From Alteromonas sp. KC3 (GTDB lineage Bacteria; Pseudomonadota; Gammaproteobacteria; Enterobacterales; Alteromonadaceae), in the NCBI RefSeq assembly GCF_016756315.1, contig NZ_AP024235.1, positions 3,286,001 through 3,350,000 on the forward strand: a DNA stretch of 64,000 bases, written 5' to 3'. Position 1 is the stretch's first letter. Every line of letters begins with the position of its first letter. A model generated the notes under the pieces. That model was given only the letters and a program-made list of their open reading frames with translations, had not been told where the DNA came from and ran no database searches. Positions 24,223 through 33,993 of this stretch are shown piece by piece. The translations under genes were made by a program, and so were the position numbers.

Positions 24223-24776
24223 TTAATACTGCGTTTCGGGTCTTACTCACAGCTAATGCTACATCGCTACTGGTGATTATCTATTTGGTGCAAAAAGGCA
24301 TCACGATTAGTCAATTATTCGGTGGACTAGATTGTTTCAGTTGGACAGTTAAACTTCCGAACGCAGCCTCGTATTTGTTTTATTTGGCCATACCCATCTT
24401 ATCGACGGGTTTGAGTATTTGGCTGAGTCAATACTTGGGTAAAGACGAATTTAAAGAGGGTGAAGTCGCTAGTATTGAACATGCAAATAACAGCTTTCTA
24501 CCCAGTTACTTGGGCTACTTTTTTGTGGCGCTGAGCATAGGCAACTGGGAAACCCTGTGGTTTGTGTATGGGGTGTTGTTCGTATTCACCTTTCTTTCGC
24601 AGGCACTCTACTTTAATCCACTGTTTTTGTTGTTTGGTTATGAGTTTTACAACATCACGACTAAAAACGGCACAGCCATTTTTCTGATTAGCAAAGCGCG
24701 CTACAAAAAACCTGATGACATTCAAATACCGTTGGCTTATCGAATTAATAATTATACTTTTATCGAGCGAGAGTAA
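24219..24776 (+). CDS. kwaA: KwaA-like four-helix membrane protein (Kiwa defence)
   Basis: 185 residues with four hydrophobic segments at about 6-25, 49-69, 95-108 and 111-138, and a soluble C-terminal tail. It overlaps hsdS (ATGA) and its stop shares a base with the next start. The partner encodes a DUF4868-like protein, which is the KwaA-KwaB arrangement of the Kiwa anti-phage system, where KwaA is a membrane sensor of phage infection. The identification rests on size, topology and partner; sequence similarity to KwaA was not searched. A different membrane effector remains possible. Confidence 0.65.
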   Translation: MINTAFRVLLTANATSLLVIIYLVQKGITISQLFGGLDCFSWTVKLPNAASYLFYLAIPILSTGLSIWLSQYLGKDEFKEGEVASIEHANNSFLPSYLGYFFVALSIGNWETLWFVYGVLFVFTFLSQALYFNPLFLLFGYEFYNITTKNGTAIFLISKARYKKPDDIQIPLAYRINNYTFIERE

Positions 24777-25612
24777 TGATGGACCATATACTGGCACACA
24801 TAAAAACAAGAGCAAAAAAACGCACTTTTAAATTAGTTTCGGATCAATCTCTATTTGATACAGTCAAAGTCGATTTGAACGCCTGTGTTCCATACGACCC
24901 TGACCATAACCTCGATGAAGACTCGTGGTTCAAAATTGAAGGCTTTAGCAACCAAGCCTACGGTTTAGAACTATTGAAGAAAAAGTTCGATTCAAAAGAT
25001 TACCATGATTTAACTAAAGCTAATTTTTCTAAAATTGCTTATTTATTTGCTGTTCAGGGCGACGACTTTTATTTTCAAAAAATAACCCCTAGCCTTTTTG
25101 TTAAGCGCAAAACACTGGTGTTTGGTGAAACGGCTGAGCTTGAAAAAAGTCAAACGCGCTTAGTAATTAATGTGTTACCTGATGCCGTGTATTTCAAAGC
25201 AGCGGATACTTTAATATTCAAAAGCTTGGCAACGATTTCAAGTATATTTAAAGGCATAGATGAACTGTACAAAGAAGCGACTAAAGAAGAAGTTGAACAG
25301 TTCTTAGATGAGTCATTTATAGAACTGAGCAACAATTACAGCATCGAAAAAGTATCAAAGCCAAATCGAAAGCGTATTGGTCTTGCCATGAAAACGCTTG
25401 AAGGAATGTCAGCCGGTGATAAAACCAATATGCTTGAGTACATAGATGGATACTGCGAGCAAAGACTTAAATTTGATCAACAGAATCAAAAGTTTGAAAT
25501 CTCAACGGATGAAGACTTGAAATTGTTGGTTTATGGCATAGAACAGCGCTTTTACACCACCCCCTTTGGTAAGGAAAAACGCCTAGCAAATTCAGTACAA
25601 GCTATAAAATAA
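24776..25612 (+). CDS. kwaB: KwaB-like DUF4868 protein (Kiwa defence)
   Basis: 278 residues, soluble. The middle and C-terminal part (DAVYFKAADTLIFKSLATIS, then the acidic helix EEVEQFL and the basic segment KPNRKRIGLAMKTLEG) has the pattern of DUF4868, the KwaB domain. It is somewhat shorter than the usual KwaB of about 315 residues. In Kiwa, KwaB binds DNA and works with membrane KwaA against phage replication. It is coupled to kwaA by overlapping start and stop, and the RT-nitrilase gene follows after 19 bases. The DUF4868 assignment is from recall of the family and would need a profile search. Confidence 0.65.
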   Translation: MMDHILAHIKTRAKKRTFKLVSDQSLFDTVKVDLNACVPYDPDHNLDEDSWFKIEGFSNQAYGLELLKKKFDSKDYHDLTKANFSKIAYLFAVQGDDFYFQKITPSLFVKRKTLVFGETAELEKSQTRLVINVLPDAVYFKAADTLIFKSLATISSIFKGIDELYKEATKEEVEQFLDESFIELSNNYSIEKVSKPNRKRIGLAMKTLEGMSAGDKTNMLEYIDGYCEQRLKFDQQNQKFEISTDEDLKLLVYGIEQRFYTTPFGKEKRLANSVQAIK

Positions 25613-25631
25613 TAATCAAGGAAGAATTTTT

Positions 25632-28600
25632 ATGTCTTACAAAGCAGAGTTTTCGGGATGGGATTCCCTTACAATAGAAGATCTTCTTGTTGCCTACCGA
25701 AAAGCAAAAGCCGACTGTTTCTTCGAAAACACCTTTCCAACAGCAATTAAATTCGCTGAATACGAGCAAGATCTACTCACCAACCTAAAAGCTCTGTTAG
25801 GTCAATTGCAAGCCGATGCTGGTTTTGCTGAAAATGTAGAATTACTTGGGGACTTTCGTTTACTGCCCAAGAAGCTATCCACTGAAAGAAAATCAGATTC
25901 AGGCGACAATGGCCACGTTCATTTCTCAAAACCTGATAGAGCGGTTGAAAGCCTGTTTAAAAATTACAATGTAGTACCTGAATTTAGAATTGTCGGCGAC
26001 TTTCCTGTAAATACCCACGTTATTTCTGCATTGTGGATCAATATGATTGGTCACAAGTTTGACGCCAAACTAGACGATAGCTGCTACGGCGCCAGACTCA
26101 AAAGAATTCGTAATGATGAACTGTTTACAGAAAATAATGAAAAACCATTTCATGTCAGCTCTGTAGGCTCTTTTGTACCATATTTTCAACCTTACCAAAA
26201 ATGGCGTAATGATGGCTTAAAAACAATAAGGGAAGAGTTGGAAAAAGACCGAGATATAATCGCTGTATCTCTGGATTTGAAAAGCTACTACCATTTTATC
26301 GACCCTCTAGTTACCTCCGCTTCAGCACTTATAGAAGCTCTAGATTTGAACTTATCTGATGAAGAAAAATCCTTCACTAAGCAGCTATCACTATTTCTTA
26401 ATGCGTGGGCCAGCGGCGCCACCAAATTTGGTAAATCCGTTGGTGGTCAAAGAGCAAAAATTAGCGGAGGGTTAGTCATCGGCCTGACATGTAGCAGAGT
26501 TATTTCGAATGCTTTATTGCACAAGTGGGACCGGCTTATTGTCGAAAAGCTCTCACCTATTCACTATGGTCGTTACGTTGATGATATGTTCCTTGTGTTG
26601 CGCGATACGGGGAAAATCTCAAATAGCCAAGACTTTATGCTTTTATTACAAGAGCGAATGGGTGAAAAGTGCATTGCACAAAGTCCCAAAAACAATAAAG
26701 TATGGGAAATTAATCAAGGCGATGACGTACAAGGTAACTCCACAATATCGCTTCAGTCAGACAAACAAAAATTATTTATCCTGCAAGGCCGTGCTGGCTT
26801 AGACCTGTTGGATAGTATCGAAAAGGAAATATACGAATTATCTAGTGAGCATCGCCTCATGCCCTCGCCCGACCAATTGGAACATTCAACCGCAGCTAAA
26901 GTACTCTCAGCTGCTGGAAGTGTGGGTGAAAATGCAGATACTTTAAGAAGAGCCGATGGATTAACGATCCGTCGTTTGGGTTGGTCACTACAATTGCGTC
27001 ACGTAGAAACCCTAGCTCGGGATTTACCGCCGAATCAATGGAAAGAGCAAAGGGAAGAGTTTTACCAATTTGCTCATAATCATATCTTGCGAGCAGACAA
27101 TCTATTTGCTCATTTTAATTACTTACCTAGATTGCTTGGATTTGCAATCAGCATGAATGAATGGGAACAAGCTGAACAAATCGCAGTGAAGTCCTATCAA
27201 GCAATAGATATACTCGCCAAAGAGGTAGGCAGAGGACAGAAAGTTCGAATCAATGGATGTGACGCTAAAGTCTTGAAAGACCTTTGGGGCTACATAAAAG
27301 GCACCTTAACCTGGTTATTTATTGATGCCGCTACACGCTACCATGATCCAAGTAAACTATTCCTTGGGGAACGTTCGAGCAAGAAAAAGCGTCTAGCTAA
27401 CTTATTCTTAAAACAAATTGTCGAAACACTGAGTAGTTTCGAAGCACTACTAGAGCTTAGTTTTGATGTGGCAGAATTTGAAAACAAAGCGCCTTTAGTC
27501 GCATCAGCAGACCTTGCAAAAGAAGCATATAAGTACATCATAAATAGTCGTTCCGCTGAGCAGTTAGTAGGTAAGCGAAATGCAAAAAAAGAAAAACAAA
27601 TTCTGGATTTGCTCGGTGATTCTGGGCTCATTGAAGTACCTATATTCGAGCAGTTTATAAACTCTACCCGAAAAACGAGACTAGGCAACGTCACAAAAGG
27701 GCAAAAGAAAAACGATAGCTTCCTGCCGTACCTTTTCCCAACCAGACCATTATCTCCACTGGAAATATCTGAGCTAGCCCCTGAATGTGTCGGTTTACCC
27801 TCTGCATCCGGAAAACCTCCAGTATTTGGGCCCTCTGTTACATGGGCAAAATACACGCAAGTACTGCGTGGTGTATGGATAAAGCCAACCCTACTTGCTG
27901 CTGAGCAAGATGCTGATGAAAAGCCTTCAACACGCCGAAAGAAATTCATTAATGTAGGTACGGGCAGCAAAGACAAGGTGATCGTAGCGCTAACTAATCT
28001 TCGCACTGAGGACAACGACTGGGCATCGACAGCATGCAACAAGCCAAATTTAAGTCGAAAGCGTTATCAAAAAATTTCTAAATTGGTCAACGATGTTCTG
28101 AAATTAAAACCAAAACCTGATTACGTACTTTTTCCTGAACTATCAATTCCACTGAGATGGCTTAACAGTATTGCTGCTAGATTAAGTAGCGCAGGGATAA
28201 GCATTATTGCAGGAACAGAGTACCAACACGTTGGAGCTAATAAGATATACAGTGAGGCCTCAATGATTTTGTCGGATAACCGTCTCGGTTATCCTACCTT
28301 TGTAAAAATTAGACAACCTAAACTTGAGCCAGCTGTTGGTGAGGACAAAGAGCTTACTAGTAAGTTTGGAAAGCAATGGGACTCATTAGGGAAATCACCA
28401 AAACCTGTATATATACATGACGGCTTTAATTTTGGTGTTATGGTTTGTTCAGAGTTACAGAACAGTAAAGCACGAGTTCGCTTCCAAGGGGCCGTTGATG
28501 CATTGATGGTGCTTAGTTGGAATAGAGATCTTGATACCTTCGCGTCTCTAATCGAATCTGCGGCTCTAGATGTTCATGCTTATACAATTTTAGTTAACAA

Positions 28601-28835
28601 TCGCAAATATGGTGACAGTCGAGTTCGTTCACCAGCAAAAGAGGGGTTTCTGCGTGATATCGCGCGTTTAAGAGGTGGTGATAATGATTTCGTGGTAGCT
28701 GCTACGATAGATATCACAGCTCTTCGGGCTTTTCAAAGCAGAGCTAAACGCTGGCCCGAAAATAACGATAAATTTAAGCCCGTACCTGAAGGCTTTCGAT
28801 TGGCAAATAACCGAAAAGTACTTCCTCCTAAATAA
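25632..28835 (+). CDS. Reverse transcriptase-nitrilase fusion, DRT type 1 architecture
   Basis: 1067 residues. The N-terminal half is a reverse transcriptase: palm motif SLDLKSYYHF near 213, then GLVIGLTCSRVISNALL and the catalytic YVDD at 315-318. The C-terminal quarter (about 780-1045) is a nitrilase/carbon-nitrogen hydrolase domain with Glu836 in FPELSIP, Lys892 in VKIRQPK and Cys939 in VMVCSEL as candidate triad. RT plus nitrilase is the hallmark of defence-associated RT type 1 (unknown group UG1 and relatives). The middle region is probably helical. No intron or retron RNA is recognised next to it. It is the last gene of the composite defence operon. Confidence 0.88.
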   Translation: MSYKAEFSGWDSLTIEDLLVAYRKAKADCFFENTFPTAIKFAEYEQDLLTNLKALLGQLQADAGFAENVELLGDFRLLPKKLSTERKSDSGDNGHVHFSKPDRAVESLFKNYNVVPEFRIVGDFPVNTHVISALWINMIGHKFDAKLDDSCYGARLKRIRNDELFTENNEKPFHVSSVGSFVPYFQPYQKWRNDGLKTIREELEKDRDIIAVSLDLKSYYHFIDPLVTSASALIEALDLNLSDEEKSFTKQLSLFLNAWASGATKFGKSVGGQRAKISGGLVIGLTCSRVISNALLHKWDRLIVEKLSPIHYGRYVDDMFLVLRDTGKISNSQDFMLLLQERMGEKCIAQSPKNNKVWEINQGDDVQGNSTISLQSDKQKLFILQGRAGLDLLDSIEKEIYELSSEHRLMPSPDQLEHSTAAKVLSAAGSVGENADTLRRADGLTIRRLGWSLQLRHVETLARDLPPNQWKEQREEFYQFAHNHILRADNLFAHFNYLPRLLGFAISMNEWEQAEQIAVKSYQAIDILAKEVGRGQKVRINGCDAKVLKDLWGYIKGTLTWLFIDAATRYHDPSKLFLGERSSKKKRLANLFLKQIVETLSSFEALLELSFDVAEFENKAPLVASADLAKEAYKYIINSRSAEQLVGKRNAKKEKQILDLLGDSGLIEVPIFEQFINSTRKTRLGNVTKGQKKNDSFLPYLFPTRPLSPLEISELAPECVGLPSASGKPPVFGPSVTWAKYTQVLRGVWIKPTLLAAEQDADEKPSTRRKKFINVGTGSKDKVIVALTNLRTEDNDWASTACNKPNLSRKRYQKISKLVNDVLKLKPKPDYVLFPELSIPLRWLNSIAARLSSAGISIIAGTEYQHVGANKIYSEASMILSDNRLGYPTFVKIRQPKLEPAVGEDKELTSKFGKQWDSLGKSPKPVYIHDGFNFGVMVCSELQNSKARVRFQGAVDALMVLSWNRDLDTFASLIESAALDVHAYTILVNNRKYGDSRVRSPAKEGFLRDIARLRGGDNDFVVAATIDITALRAFQSRAKRWPENNDKFKPVPEGFRLANNRKVLPPK

Positions 28836-28850
28836 GGCTGTAAGAAAACA

Positions 28851-28878
28851 AAAAAGCGAACCAACTGGTTCGCTTTTT
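28851..28878 (+). terminator. Strong intrinsic terminator of the defence operon
   Basis: AAAAAGCGAACC (28851-28862) and GGTTCGCTTTTT (28867-28878) form a perfect twelve-pair hairpin with loop AACT, ending in five T. It works on both strands and lies 15 bases past the RT-nitrilase stop. Confidence 0.9.
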
Positions 28879-28911
28879 CAATTTTTACTGACCTCAAGAT
28901 TCAACTATCGG

Positions 28912-28968
28912 TTGCAAACTTTATTTGAGTTGCAAACTTAATTCCGATAGTTGCAATCTTTATTCGAG
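28912..28968. repeat. Three imperfect tandem repeats at the island edge
   Basis: TTGCAAACTTTATTTGAG (28912-28929), a 21-base unit beginning TTGCAAACTTAATTC (28930-28950) and TTGCAATCTTTATTCGAG (28951-28968) follow one another. AACTATCGG (28903-28911) and CCGATAGTT (28944-28952) add an inverted repeat. They lie exactly between the defence operon terminator and core gcvP. They could mark an insertion point or bind a protein; no matching copy was seen at the left side. Confidence 0.6.
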
Positions 28969-28980
28969 ATCGACAACACC

Positions 28981-31890
28981 CTATTCCTCAGAATAGCTCT
29001 CAATGCTAGGGCAAGAACAAATTAGGTTACGGTCACCGAATACGTCATCAATACGGTTAACCGTTGGCCAGAATTTGTTTCTGTGTACTTCTGGTGCTGG
29101 GTACGCTGCTAGCATGCGGTCGTAGCTGCGGTTCCAGTCGCTGTCACAGATGTCTGCTAGCGTGTGTGGTGCGTTGTGTAGTGGATTGTCAGTGGCATCC
29201 CACTCACCGCTTTCTACTTTTGCCACTTCTTGGCGAATGCTAATCATGGCATTAATGAAACGGTCTAGCTCGTACTTTGCTTCCGACTCTGTTGGCTCAA
29301 TCATAAGCGTACCCGCTACTGGGAAGCTCATAGTTGGCGCGTGGAAACCGTAGTCGTTTAGGCGCTTAGCAATGTCTACTTCGGTAACACCGCTAGCTTC
29401 TTTAAGCGGGCGCAGGTCAACAATACATTCGTGCGCAACGCGGCCGTTGTTACCTTTGTAAAGTACCTTGTAGTGCCCTTCTAGCTTCTTCGCTACGTAG
29501 TTAGCGTTAAGAATAGCTACTTCGGTTGCACGGCGTAGGCCTTCACTACCCATCATCTTAATGTACATGTAGCTGATTGGCAGAATAGATGCACTACCCC
29601 ATGGCGCTGCCGAAACCGCACCACAGTCTTTACCTGCTGTCGCTACGTCTACCACTGTATGGTTTGGTAGGAATGGTGCAAGGTGCGACTTAACACCAAT
29701 TGGTCCCATACCTGGGCCGCCACCACCGTGTGGAATACAGAAGGTTTTGTGTAAGTTAAGGTGCGATACGTCTGAACCAATAAAGCCAGGTGACGTAATG
29801 CCCACCTGCGCATTCATGTTCGCGCCGTCCATGTAAACCTGACCGCCGTACTCGTGAACAATGTCACAAATCTCGCGTACGGTTTCTTCGTATACACCGT
29901 GGGTAGACGGGTATGTAATCATGGCACAAGACAGGTTCTCACCCACTTCTTCAGCCTTCTTACGAAGGTCGTTAAGGTCTACATTACCGTTTGAATCACA
30001 GGCAACAACCACAACTTTTAGGCTAACCATTTGCGCAGATGCTGGGTTAGTACCGTGTGCAGAGCTTGGAATTAGGCACACGTTTCTGTGACCTTCGCCG
30101 CAGCTTTCGTGATAACGCTGAATAGCTAGTAGGCCTGCGTATTCACCCTGTGCACCCGAGTTAGGCTGCATTGAAAGTGCGTCGTAGCCCGTTACGTTAA
30201 TTAGCCACTTGGCTAGCTCGGCAATCATTTCTTGATAGCCTGTTGCTTGATCTAGTGGTGCAAACGGGTGAAGCTGGCCAAATTCAGCCCATGTTACTGG
30301 GATCATTTCAGCAGTCGCGTTTAGCTTCATGGTGCACGAACCCAATGAAATCATTGAGTGGTTAAGCGCCAAGTCTTTGTTTTCAAGGCTCTTGATGTAA
30401 CGCAGCATCTCTGTTTCTGAGTGATACTGGTTAAATACTTCGTGCGTAAGAATATCGCTTGTACGTACTAGCGCTTCAGGAATAGATTTCACTTCCTGCG
30501 TAGTCACTTCAGCGTCTAGGCCTTCTACTGTTAATCCGTGATCGTCACCTAGAATAACGTCGAATAGCGCAACAATGTCTTCACGCGTTGTGGTTTCATC
30601 TAGTGCTACACCTACCGCGCCTTCTAAGTCGGCACGCAGGTTCATGCCTTTTGCATATGCTTTTGCTAGTACGTCTTCTTTATTGTTTACCATTACGGTT
30701 AGCGTGTCGAAGTACGTGCTGTGCTTAAGGGCTACGCCTTTTTCTGCACCTTTTTGTGTTAGGCCAGTAGCAAGAATGTCAGCAAAACGGTGAATGCGCT
30801 CAGCAATGGTTTTAAGGCCTTGTGGACCGTGGTACACCGCGTAGAAGCTTGCCATGTTGGCAAGTAGTACCTGCGCTGTACAAATGTTCGAGTTCGCTTT
30901 TTCACGGCGAATGTGCTGTTCACGCGTTTGTAGCGCCATACGCAGTGCTTGGCGGCCACGGGTGTCTTTACTAACACCAATGATACGGCCAGGTAGTGAA
31001 CGCTTATAGCTGTCGCGTGTTGCAAAGAATGCCGCGTGCGGACCACCGTAGCCCATTGGTACACCAAAGCGCTGTGCACTACCAAGTGCAACGTCTGCGC
31101 CTAGCTCGCCTGGCGACTTAAGCATAACTAAGCTCATTAGGTCTGCCGCTACTGCCACAATACCTTTTTTCGCTTGTACCGCAGCAATGATGTCGCTGAT
31201 GTCTTTTACTTCACCTGTGGTAGTTGGGTATTGAAGTAGCGCACCAAATACGTCGTGCTCTGCCGCTTCTTCTGCTGCACCTTTGATGATTTCAAAGCCG
31301 AACATTTCCGCGCGAGTTTCAACCACGTCAATAGTTTGTGGGTGTACGTCGTTAGCAATAAAGAAAGCGTTCGATTTTTTGTTTTTAGATACACGCTTGG
31401 CAAGGCCCATCGCCTCTGCCGCGGCTGTCGCTTCGTCTAGTAGTGAAGCAGACGCTAGCTCAAGGCCAGTAAGGTCGATAGTAACTTGTTGGAAGTTAAG
31501 AATGGCTTCTAAACGGCCTTGTGCAATTTCTGGCTGGTAAGGCGTGTATGCTGTGTACCAACCTGGGTTTTCTAGCACGTTGCGCAGAATTACGTTTGGT
31601 ACGTGTGTGTCGTAGTAACCCATACCAATGAAAGAACGGTTAATTTTGTTCTTTTGCGCAACCGCTTTTAATTCACTTAATGCTTCAACTTCTGTCGCAC
31701 CTTCACCGCATTTTAGTGGCTCTGGTAGCGCAATACCTGCCGGTACAGTTTGCTCGATTAAATCGTCTAATGAGCTTGCACCAATGGCAGACAGCATTTC
31801 TTCAATTTCACCTTTACCCGGGCCAATGTGACGGCGGATAAATGTATCTTTTTGCTCTAGTTGAGCCAATGTAGGGGAAGTATTCGACAT
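28981..31890 (-). CDS. gcvP: GcvP, glycine dehydrogenase (P protein)
   Basis: 969 residues from the ATG at 31890 ([13 protein letters not shown]). A TTG 33 bases upstream opens the frame but lacks a ribosome site. GcvP decarboxylates glycine with pyridoxal phosphate and passes the aminomethyl group to lipoyl-GcvH. The PLP lysine is in [15 protein letters not shown]. The single long polypeptide is the proteobacterial form with both halves fused. It is the last gene of gcvT-gcvH-gcvP, but 119 bases and a terminator-like hairpin separate it from gcvH, so its expression may be lowered or separately controlled. Confidence 0.97.
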   Translation of the reverse strand: MSNTSPTLAQLEQKDTFIRRHIGPGKGEIEEMLSAIGASSLDDLIEQTVPAGIALPEPLKCGEGATEVEALSELKAVAQKNKINRSFIGMGYYDTHVPNVILRNVLENPGWYTAYTPYQPEIAQGRLEAILNFQQVTIDLTGLELASASLLDEATAAAEAMGLAKRVSKNKKSNAFFIANDVHPQTIDVVETRAEMFGFEIIKGAAEEAAEHDVFGALLQYPTTTGEVKDISDIIAAVQAKKGIVAVAADLMSLVMLKSPGELGADVALGSAQRFGVPMGYGGPHAAFFATRDSYKRSLPGRIIGVSKDTRGRQALRMALQTREQHIRREKANSNICTAQVLLANMASFYAVYHGPQGLKTIAERIHRFADILATGLTQKGAEKGVALKHSTYFDTLTVMVNNKEDVLAKAYAKGMNLRADLEGAVGVALDETTTREDIVALFDVILGDDHGLTVEGLDAEVTTQEVKSIPEALVRTSDILTHEVFNQYHSETEMLRYIKSLENKDLALNHSMISLGSCTMKLNATAEMIPVTWAEFGQLHPFAPLDQATGYQEMIAELAKWLINVTGYDALSMQPNSGAQGEYAGLLAIQRYHESCGEGHRNVCLIPSSAHGTNPASAQMVSLKVVVVACDSNGNVDLNDLRKKAEEVGENLSCAMITYPSTHGVYEETVREICDIVHEYGGQVYMDGANMNAQVGITSPGFIGSDVSHLNLHKTFCIPHGGGGPGMGPIGVKSHLAPFLPNHTVVDVATAGKDCGAVSAAPWGSASILPISYMYIKMMGSEGLRRATEVAILNANYVAKKLEGHYKVLYKGNNGRVAHECIVDLRPLKEASGVTEVDIAKRLNDYGFHAPTMSFPVAGTLMIEPTESEAKYELDRFINAMISIRQEVAKVESGEWDATDNPLHNAPHTLADICDSDWNRSYDRMLAAYPAPEVHRNKFWPTVNRIDDVFGDRNLICSCPSIESYSEE

Positions 31891-31946
31891 AACGTTGTTA
31901 AGCACTCGTAATGGTTGCCGCAAAGGGCGCGTTAAATCTTTAAGTT

Positions 31947-31977
31947 AAAAAGGGGCGCTAAATCTAGGCCCCTTTTT
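31947..31977 (-). terminator. Terminator-like hairpin between gcvH and gcvP
   Basis: AAAAAGGGGC (31947-31956) and GCCCCTTTTT (31968-31977) form a ten-pair stem with an eleven-base loop. It ends in T-runs on both strands and lies inside what should be one operon, so it may act as an attenuator reducing gcvP transcription. Confidence 0.7.
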
Positions 31978-32009
31978 GAAACTGTGAATCTGTAAAACTG
32001 CGTAACGAA

Positions 32010-32399
32010 TTACTCTTCGTCAATGCTGTTTTCGTAGCCTTCTGCGTCAAGTAGACCTTCTACTTCAGCCGCATCGTCAGCTTTGATTTTGAATAACCAG
32101 CCGTCGCCGTATGGGTCAGAGTTTACTAGCTCTGGCGAGTCTTCTAGGTCTTCGTTTACTGCAACGATTTCACCTGAAATTGGCGCGTATACGTCAGATG
32201 CTGCTTTTACCGATTCAGCAACACAAATGTCGTCACCAGTGCTAACGGCGTCGCCAACATCTGGCAATTCAACGAAAACCATGTCGCCAAGTAGGCCTTG
32301 TGCGTGCTCAGAAATACCTACAGTGAAAACACCGTCACCTTCAGGGCGAACCCATTCGTGCGTAGCGGCGTAGCGTAAATCAGTTGGGATGTTGCTCAT
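32010..32399 (-). CDS. gcvH: GcvH, glycine cleavage H protein
   Basis: 129 residues, normal length. It shuttles the aminomethyl intermediate between P, T and L proteins on a lipoyl arm. The lipoylated residue is Lys65 in AESVKAASD. The short acidic C-terminus is typical. It starts 26 bases after gcvT and so is co-transcribed with it. Confidence 0.97.
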   Translation of the reverse strand: MSNIPTDLRYAATHEWVRPEGDGVFTVGISEHAQGLLGDMVFVELPDVGDAVSTGDDICVAESVKAASDVYAPISGEIVAVNEDLEDSPELVNSDPYGDGWLFKIKADDAAEVEGLLDAEGYENSIDEE

Positions 32400-32425
32400 A
32401 ATCGTTCCTGTTATTCTCTGTTAAC

Positions 32426-33505
32426 TTATAAAACACTTTTTCCATTGCGTACAAAGGAGGGCTTAACCACATTTACTGTAACCCACTTTTTGCGCATTTC
32501 CACTTCAACTGTCTCACCAACATCACTTGGTACTCGCGCCATGGCAATTGAGTGGCCCAATGTTGGAGAGAACGTACCTGAGGTGATAACACCTTCGCCG
32601 CTTTCAGTTTTCACTTTAAGACCATGTCGTAGCACGCCTTTTTCAGTCATTACCAAGCCTACTAGCTTGTCGGTACCCGCTTCACGCTGTGCTTCTAGTG
32701 CTTTACGCCCTACGAAGTCACGCTCTGCCGGTTCCCAAGTAATTGTCCAGCCCATGTTAGCGGCTAGTGGCGATACGGTTTCATCCATATCTTGGCCATA
32801 TAAATTCATACCCGCTTCAAGGCGTAGCGTGTCACGTGCACCTAGGCCACATGGCTTAACGCCTGCATCTAGTAGTGCTTGCCAGAAGCTTTCTGCTTGC
32901 TCAGCTGGCACCATAATTTCGTAGCCTGCTTCACCTGTGTAGCCAGTGGTAGCGATGAACAAGTCTTCTGCTTGTACGCCAAAAAATGGCTTCATGCCTG
33001 CAACCGCTTCTTTTTGCGCTGCACTAAATAGCGTTGCCGCTTTTTCTTTAGCGTTAGGGCCTTGTACCGCAATCATGGCAAACTCAGGGCGCTCGGTAAT
33101 GGTTACGTCAAAGCCTTCTGCTTTGCTCATTAACCAGTTCATGTCTTTTTCGCGCGTTGCTGAGTTAACTACCAAGCGATAGTTAGTTTCGTCGAAGTGA
33201 TAAACAATAAGGTCGTCTACAACACCGCCTTCTTCATTCAGCATGCCGCTGTATAGCGCTTTGCCTTTGTCTTTCAACTTAGCAACGTCATTAGCTAGCA
33301 GGTACTGAAGATACGCTTTCGCTTGTGCACCTTTTACATCAACAATGGTCATGTGAGATACATCAAACATACCTGCGTCTTGACGCACAGCGTGATGCTC
33401 TTCAATTTGTGAACCATAGTTAATTGGCATATCCCAGCCGAAGAAATCGACCATTTTCGCACCCGCTTCTAGGTGCTTTGCGTGTAGGGCGGTGGTATTA
33501 GACAT
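32426..33505 (-). CDS. gcvT: GcvT, aminomethyltransferase (T protein)
   Basis: 359 residues from the ATG at 33505 ([20 protein letters not shown]). The frame also opens 39 bases upstream, but the inner start fits the family. GcvT transfers the methylene group from lipoyl-GcvH to tetrahydrofolate, releasing ammonia. Typical stretches are [11 protein letters not shown] and the GYTGEAGYE segment of the folate-binding fold. It is first in the gcv operon. I looked for a glycine riboswitch in the 300 bases upstream and saw none, only inverted repeats that could bind a regulator. Confidence 0.96.
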   Translation of the reverse strand: MSNTTALHAKHLEAGAKMVDFFGWDMPINYGSQIEEHHAVRQDAGMFDVSHMTIVDVKGAQAKAYLQYLLANDVAKLKDKGKALYSGMLNEEGGVVDDLIVYHFDETNYRLVVNSATREKDMNWLMSKAEGFDVTITERPEFAMIAVQGPNAKEKAATLFSAAQKEAVAGMKPFFGVQAEDLFIATTGYTGEAGYEIMVPAEQAESFWQALLDAGVKPCGLGARDTLRLEAGMNLYGQDMDETVSPLAANMGWTITWEPAERDFVGRKALEAQREAGTDKLVGLVMTEKGVLRHGLKVKTESGEGVITSGTFSPTLGHSIAMARVPSDVGETVEVEMRKKWVTVNVVKPSFVRNGKSVL

Positions 33506-33591
33506 TCCACTTACTCTTTTTAATTGAAAGGTAGAAAACGACACTGAGTATAGTGAGCTAACGTTTGTGCAACAAATTGGAAATATTTATC

Positions 33592-33633
33592 AATACATTT
33601 AAAAAGCAAATGTATTACTGCCTGAACATCAGG
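33592..33633. promoter_or_regulatory. Two inverted repeats upstream of gcvT
   Basis: AATACATTT (33592-33600) pairs with AAATGTATT (33608-33616), and CCTGA (33621-33625) with TCAGG (33629-33633). Both sit about 90-130 bases before gcvT in a gene-free, AT-rich stretch. They are candidate operators without a named regulator. Confidence 0.35.
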
Positions 33634-33827
33634 AAATCAAATATCTTAATTTTATTTTTAATATATATGACCAAGGTTTCACGTACATTTCATTGAAGTC
33701 GACAGACTGCCTATTGATCTTGCGATTTGACTATTCACCTCATTGGTGTATTTTTAAGCTGTTGTTAACATTTTATTAGCAACACTTCACTCTCACAAAA
33801 TCAGTTCCACACAATCAGGAGAAAGCA

Positions 33828-33914
33828 ATGACACAGCGCATTTGTATTTATACTCCTAGTGGCCTGCATTCATGTTCTACAGACTACCACCTAAGTGAGT
33901 GGTTCGACGAATAG
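33828..33914 (+). CDS. Candidate 28-residue small protein
   Basis: ATG at 33828 is preceded by AGGAGA at 33817-33822 with ideal spacing. The frame encodes MTQRICIYTPSGLHSC and then STDYHLSEWFDE before TAG. Two cysteines and an acidic, aromatic tail stand out. No homologue is known to me. It precedes the cyanophycinase-like gene by 79 bases on the same strand and could be a leader peptide or a free small protein. Confidence 0.4.
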   Translation: MTQRICIYTPSGLHSCSTDYHLSEWFDE

Positions 33915-33993
33915 TCAAAACTGAATAACCTGCGTTTAATTTTTTCCAGTGCTCAGCGCTGGTTGTATATATTTGGTATTCAGGAACTTTCTA

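Noticed and set aside
25632..28835. Retron or group II intron reverse transcriptase
   Set aside because: No adjacent msr-msd or intron RNA structure, and the C-terminal nitrilase domain is not found in those families.
33545..33827. Glycine riboswitch upstream of gcvT
   Set aside because: No paired glycine aptamer signatures found; only AT-rich sequence and short inverted repeats.
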